From: JBAYJY01 sp041664945 | GTDB lineage: Bacteria; UBP15; UBA6099 | Direction of reading: 5' to 3' | DNA: 9,798 nt | Assembly: GCA_041664945.1 (NCBI GenBank) | Contig: JBAYJY010000178.1 | Location: 1 to 9,798 of the forward strand | Shown here: piece after piece, positions 6,850 to 9,798 of the stretch | How positions within the stretch are numbered: position 1 is the stretch's first letter | Layout of the letters: the number at the start of each line of letters is the position of its first letter | Notes under the pieces: model-generated | The model's input: the letters and a program-made list of their open reading frames with translations, nothing else | Databases searched by the model: none | Told to the model about the DNA's origin: nothing | Program-made: the position numbers and the translations under genes

Positions 6850-8475
6850 TCAAAATATGTAATCCGTGGACAGGAATTTCGATTTATGTTCCCGCGTGAT
6901 TCTTGAAAGTATCTCTTTGTTGATGTCGGCGTCCTTAGCGGCTACAAGCGTTCGAATTGAAAACACGCGAAGCGCGTCCGATACTGACAGCGTTCCCTCG
7001 GCGGAATCCTTGCGGCCGGTGAACGGAAAAACATCCGGCCCGCGCTGGCACTGACTGTTGATATTTACCCGGCAGACCTGATTGACGAGCGGATCGATCA
7101 TTCCGGCAATCACGTCCGGGTCGTTCCCGAATATGCTGACCTGCTGTCCGTAACTTGAATTGATGATGTACTCAGTCGGTTCCTCCATATCATCAAACGG
7201 AACGATCGGGACGACCGGCCCGAACTGTTCTTCGCTGTATACTCTCATCTCTTGCGTTACGGGATACAAAACCGCGGGATTGAAAAACGTTCCGTTGATT
7301 ATTCCCCCCGCTTCGTTTGCTATGCTCGCCCTGAACCGTTTTGCATCCTCGACCAGTCCGGCGAGATAACCGGTTTTGCCAGGTTCCGGAAGCGGCGTTA
7401 AAAAGACATCCTTGTTCCACGGCATTCCGAATTTGAGCGCGCCGACAGCCGCGCTGAACTTTTCCAGAAACGCATCGGCGATTTTCCGGTGTGCGAAAAG
7501 TATCTTCAACCCGGTGCATCGCTGGCCGTTGAACGACAGGCTGCCCAAAGCGCATTCTTTGACCGCGAGATCGAGATCTGCATCCGGGAGTATGATCCCC
7601 GCGTTTTTAGCGTCGAGTCCGAGAACGCTTCTCATCCTGTGCGGAGCCGGATGCTGTTTTTTCAGAACGTCGGCCACTCTGCTCGACCCGATGAAAGCCA
7701 GCACATCAATTTTTCCCGATTTCATCAGCGGCGGAATCACTGTCTCGCCGTCGCCGTAGAGCGTATTGATCACGCCCCTGGGAAACGAATCGCGAAATAT
7801 TATCAGGAGCGGCGAATAAAGAAGAACGCCGAATTTCGGCGGCTTCAAAATCGCCGTGTTGCCCATTATCAACAGTGGAATCAGCGTCGTGAACGTTTCA
7901 TTAAGCGGATAATTATACGGCCCCATGCTGAGAGCGACCCCGAGCGGCGCGCGCCTTATCTGCGCTATGACGCCCTCCTCCATCGTGAACCTCGACGATA
8001 TGCGGTCAAGTTCCTTCAGCGAATCTATCGTCTTTCTGACGTATTCTATGGTCCTGTCGAATTCCTTGCCTGAGTCCTGTAGCGATTTGCCGGTTTCCAG
8101 CATTAGCATGTTCACGACATCTGTTTTCGTTTCCTTCATCCCGCGCAGAAAATCCTCGACGCGCTCAATGCGGCCCGCGACGGACATCGTCGGCCACTCG
8201 CCTCGTCCGTTGTCATACGCGGCGACAGCAGCGCGAAGCGCCTCCTGCGATTCCTTCTCCGTCATTAGCGGATACGAGCCGAGCGGCAACGGCGAAATCC
8301 CGGACGCTGTTTTAACGCAGACCGGCGAGAAAACATCCCTCATCGGGCCGTCCCAACTCCTCAACTCGCCGTCCACAAGGTATTCTCTCTGATTCACAGG
8401 CAGATTCCGGACATATTCCTTCGCGATATCTTTTTCTTCCGGGAAAATCGCTTCTATTCTCTGCTTAACATCCAT
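6850..8475 (-). CDS. GapN-like (ALDH11-type) aldehyde dehydrogenase
   Basis: This 541-residue protein is an NAD(P)-dependent aldehyde dehydrogenase of the full-length superfamily type. Visible landmarks are GPYNYP (185-190) with oxyanion-hole Asn188, ILKPPKFG (209-216) with cofactor-binding Lys211, FIGSS (261-265), SFNGQRCTGLK (314-324) with catalytic Cys320, YSEEQFGP (413-420), and an NIN...QRGPD.FPFTGRKDS segment (471-490). The GQRCT and QRGPD.FPF elements are characteristic of non-phosphorylating glyceraldehyde-3-phosphate dehydrogenases (GapN/ALDH11). The protein is longer than streptococcal GapN by roughly 60 residues, mostly at the N-terminus. The usual ELGG general-base Glu is absent: the aligned stretch is LGLDAKN (285-291). 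There is no signal peptide. GAGAGG at 8483-8488, seven bases before ATG, supports the start. The substrate could be glyceraldehyde 3-phosphate or another hydroxyaldehyde; lactaldehyde from fucose breakdown is conceivable but unsupported by motif evidence. Confidence 0.88.
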   Translation of the reverse strand: MDVKQRIEAIFPEEKDIAKEYVRNLPVNQREYLVDGELRSWDGPMRDVFSPVCVKTASGISPLPLGSYPLMTEKESQEALRAAVAAYDNGRGEWPTMSVAGRIERVEDFLRGMKETKTDVVNMLMLETGKSLQDSGKEFDRTIEYVRKTIDSLKELDRISSRFTMEEGVIAQIRRAPLGVALSMGPYNYPLNETFTTLIPLLIMGNTAILKPPKFGVLLYSPLLIIFRDSFPRGVINTLYGDGETVIPPLMKSGKIDVLAFIGSSRVADVLKKQHPAPHRMRSVLGLDAKNAGIILPDADLDLAVKECALGSLSFNGQRCTGLKILFAHRKIADAFLEKFSAAVGALKFGMPWNKDVFLTPLPEPGKTGYLAGLVEDAKRFRASIANEAGGIINGTFFNPAVLYPVTQEMRVYSEEQFGPVVPIVPFDDMEEPTEYIINSSYGQQVSIFGNDPDVIAGMIDPLVNQVCRVNINSQCQRGPDVFPFTGRKDSAEGTLSVSDALRVFSIRTLVAAKDADINKEILSRITREHKSKFLSTDYIF

Positions 8476-8482
8476 TATTTAA

Positions 8483-8488
8483 CCTCTC
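8483..8488 (-). promoter_or_regulatory. Ribosome binding site of the aldehyde dehydrogenase
   Basis: GAGAGG on the minus strand lies seven bases before the ATG at 8475 and fixes this start. Confidence 0.6.
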
Positions 8489-8526
8489 AACGTTTTCCGA
8501 TATTATTCCACGAATACCTAAGCGCT

Positions 8527-8538
8527 TTTCATATGAAA
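8527..8538. promoter_or_regulatory. Perfect 12-bp palindrome upstream of the aldehyde dehydrogenase
   Basis: TTTCATATGAAA is a perfect palindrome in the 132-base gap between the two minus-strand genes, about 50 bases before the aldehyde dehydrogenase start. Its position suits an operator, but I could not place a convincing -35/-10 pair beside it. A chance A+T-rich palindrome is possible. Confidence 0.25.
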
Positions 8539-8607
8539 TTGTTCCATTATTGATCTCTAACCAATCACTGCCATCACGGCTCCGGCGAACGAAACACCGC
8601 AAACGGT

Positions 8608-9603
8608 TTAGCGCGCCGCTTTGATTATCAGTTTTTCGCCCCAGAAAGAGACAAAGAACGGAATGTTCAATTTAGAATATTTGCTGTAGATTGCATCGTA
8701 TGTAGCGCGGCTTGAGGGAAAATGAGTGATTTCGAATTCGTGCGATGGCAAGATTGCAGACGGCGCGACGAAACGAAGAAGATCATCGATGTTGGGTGAC
8801 CAGCAGTTCGGAATAAGCAGATCGACATGCAGCGGTTCTTTGAATCGGGCATACCACTCTTTTCCGGTCGCGTTCTTCTCGCCTTCGTCTCCAATGTGCA
8901 TAATCCGAACTCCGTCCGTGGTTTCGACGAGATATGCATTGTTCGGATCCATGCCCTGAAATGAGGGGAAAACGGTGATGCGAATATTCTTTATGGTTAT
9001 TTCGCCGTCGCGTATGTACGTAATGCCTGAAGCCTGAGGAAGACTTTCCCATAGACCCGGCGGCGCTAATACTGGCTTTCCGGCGGCGATGAATTTCTTT
9101 ACAACTCGCATGTCAGCATGGTCGTTGTGGGAATGTGTGATGAGTAAAACGTCAATTCCGGAAATCGCCTTGTTAAGAGTCGCCGGGTCCCAGGCGATGC
9201 GATCCATGCCCGAAATAAGATCGATCGCGATTGTCGCTTCAGGAGAACGTATTACCACTGAATGATTGTAAAGCTTCCATACAACCGCGCCGGAAGCGAC
9301 ATTCGTCTGTTGGAAGTCCTGAAGGAACGCGGCCATTCGAGCGCGAAAGAAACGTCCCGTGGCCGGAAGTTGAACCGCCAATGGTTCGAGCAGCGGTGCG
9401 TCGAGGGTTTTGAGAGTCGCCTCGCGTTCCGGATCGACGGATTTAACCTCGCCTTGCGCAGCCAGCCAGTCGAGCGCTTTCTGAAAAACCGGTTCGTATT
9501 TCTCTGAAAGCTCCGAAACACTTTGGCTTCGTGCGATCACGGCGAAAGAAACAAATAACATTAACGTAAGAAAAACTGAAGTTGCATATCGCGCTTTATT
9601 CAT
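8608..9603 (-). CDS. Exported metallo-beta-lactamase-fold hydrolase (UlaG-like)
   Basis: The 331-residue product starts with a signal peptide: MNKAR, then a hydrophobic core to about residue 24, and a probable cut near ARS-QS (24-28). It is therefore predicted to be extracytoplasmic. Residues 29-100 are mainly helical and unrecognised. From about 105 a metallo-beta-lactamase fold follows, with the metal motif THSHNDH (156-162: His157, His159, Asp161, His162), IMHIGDEG (234-241) with the likely bridging Asp239, and LPSHE (285-289) with His288. The domain resembles the UlaG-like branch of metal-dependent hydrolases. The His expected between the first motif and the IGD motif is not seen; the corresponding stretch reads FPSFQGMDPNN (212-222). 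The start at 9603 has no strong ribosome binding site, but it is required for the signal peptide. It lies upstream of the aldehyde dehydrogenase on the same strand with a 132-base gap. The substrate is unknown. Confidence 0.85.
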   Translation of the reverse strand: MNKARYATSVFLTLMLFVSFAVIARSQSVSELSEKYEPVFQKALDWLAAQGEVKSVDPEREATLKTLDAPLLEPLAVQLPATGRFFRARMAAFLQDFQQTNVASGAVVWKLYNHSVVIRSPEATIAIDLISGMDRIAWDPATLNKAISGIDVLLITHSHNDHADMRVVKKFIAAGKPVLAPPGLWESLPQASGITYIRDGEITIKNIRITVFPSFQGMDPNNAYLVETTDGVRIMHIGDEGEKNATGKEWYARFKEPLHVDLLIPNCWSPNIDDLLRFVAPSAILPSHEFEITHFPSSRATYDAIYSKYSKLNIPFFVSFWGEKLIIKAAR

Positions 9604-9647
9604 AACGTCAATTTTAGCCTAAAGTCGGTCGAAAAATACAGATTATG

Positions 9648-9663
9648 CGATCTAAATAGATCG
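9648..9663. repeat. Inverted repeat in the divergent promoter region
   Basis: CGATCT-AAAT-AGATCG has perfect six-base arms around a four-base centre. It lies between two divergent genes, six bases before the TTGACA hexamer of the candidate plus-strand promoter, and about 45 bases before the metallo-hydrolase start on the other strand. This is a natural place for an operator controlling one or both genes. Confidence 0.4.
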
Positions 9664-9669
9664 TCTCGG

Positions 9670-9698
9670 TTGACATCGCATCGGCCCTGAAGTAAGTT
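9670..9698 (+). promoter_or_regulatory. Candidate sigma-70-type promoter for the glycosyltransferase
   Basis: A perfect -35 hexamer TTGACA (9670-9675) is followed after 17 bases by TAAGTT (9693-9698), which matches three of six bases of the -10 consensus. Transcription would begin near 9705, only a few bases before the ATG at 9708, and no ribosome binding site is seen there. If both calls are right the message would be leaderless or nearly so. Confidence 0.35.
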
Positions 9699-9707
9699 AA
9701 AAAGCGC

Positions 9708-9798
9708 ATGAGATTACTATATTTAATACATAATAACCCGCGAGCTTCGGGCGGGACCGAAAAACACGCGCTGCAACTCGCGAACGCCGCCGCCGCGA
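9708..9798 (+). CDS. GT-B-fold (GT4-like) glycosyltransferase, N-terminal fragment
   Basis: The frame from the ATG at 9708 stays open to the window end, giving 30 residues. They begin with a short beta strand, MRLLYLIHN, followed by SGGTEKHALQLANA (14-27). This strand, then a glycine-rich turn with GGTE and a helix beginning KHxxxLA, is the typical start of GT4-family retaining glycosyltransferases such as those of polysaccharide or O-antigen synthesis. There is no signal peptide, so the enzyme would be cytoplasmic or membrane-associated. The nucleotide-sugar site lies in the missing C-terminal half, so donor and acceptor cannot be predicted. The start lacks a Shine-Dalgarno sequence. The gene is divergent from the metallo-hydrolase gene. 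Confidence 0.7.
   Translation, partial: MRLLYLIHNNPRASGGTEKHALQLANAAAA

Noticed and set aside
7489..8392. Plus-strand open frames (up to 194 residues) opposite the aldehyde dehydrogenase
   Set aside because: The opposite strand encodes a full ALDH with all cofactor motifs; these frames have no domain signature, ribosome binding site or promoter.
8596..8607. Small hairpin ACCG-CAAA-CGGT just after the metallo-hydrolase stop as a terminator
   Set aside because: The stem is only four base pairs and is followed by just three T residues on the minus strand, too weak to call.
1..9798. Defence system, mobile element or phage region
   Set aside because: No transposase, integrase, toxin-antitoxin, nuclease or terminal repeats were seen, and composition appears uniform across the window.

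Overview
The window looks like chromosomal DNA from a glycan-degrading bacterium, most likely of the PVC group (Lentisphaerae/Victivallales, Kiritimatiellota, Verrucomicrobia or Planctomycetes). This assignment is an inference. It rests on the combination of tandem GH29 alpha-L-fucosidases, an uncharacterised URO-D-superfamily protein and a large exported FG-GAP/VCBS-repeat protein, all in one apparent transcription unit, with no SusC/SusD pair as would be expected in Bacteroidetes. Base composition appears slightly above 50% G+C and codon use looks uniform across the window. I see no mobile elements, tRNA/rRNA genes, CRISPR arrays or defence genes.

Layout. At the left edge is the 5' part of a class I SAM-dependent methyltransferase on the minus strand (1-271). 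A 147-bp divergent intergenic region follows. Then comes a tight four-gene plus-strand cluster (419-6709) with gaps of only 30, 20 and 19 nt: a fucosidase without a signal peptide, a fucosidase with a signal peptide, a URO-D/corrinoid-methyltransferase-like protein, and an exported protein with eight calcium-binding FG-GAP motifs. An imperfect hairpin plus T-run overlaps the end of the last gene. Convergent to this cluster are two minus-strand genes: a GapN-like aldehyde dehydrogenase (6850-8475) and, upstream of it, an exported metallo-beta-lactamase-fold protein (8608-9603). At the right edge, divergent from the latter, the first 30 codons of a GT-B-fold (GT4-like) glycosyltransferase are visible (9708 onward).

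How the genes may work together. The two fucosidases would release alpha-L-fucose from fucosylated glycans, one outside the cytoplasm and one inside. The exported beta-propeller protein could bind or process the polymer at the envelope. The URO-D protein is the least explained member. Its superfamily includes zinc-dependent methyl transfer to corrinoid/thiol acceptors, so a role in handling O-methylated sugars is a possible but unproven idea. The flanking minus-strand genes are probably separate units. Their domain families are recognisable, but each departs from the canonical active-site signature, as noted in the findings.
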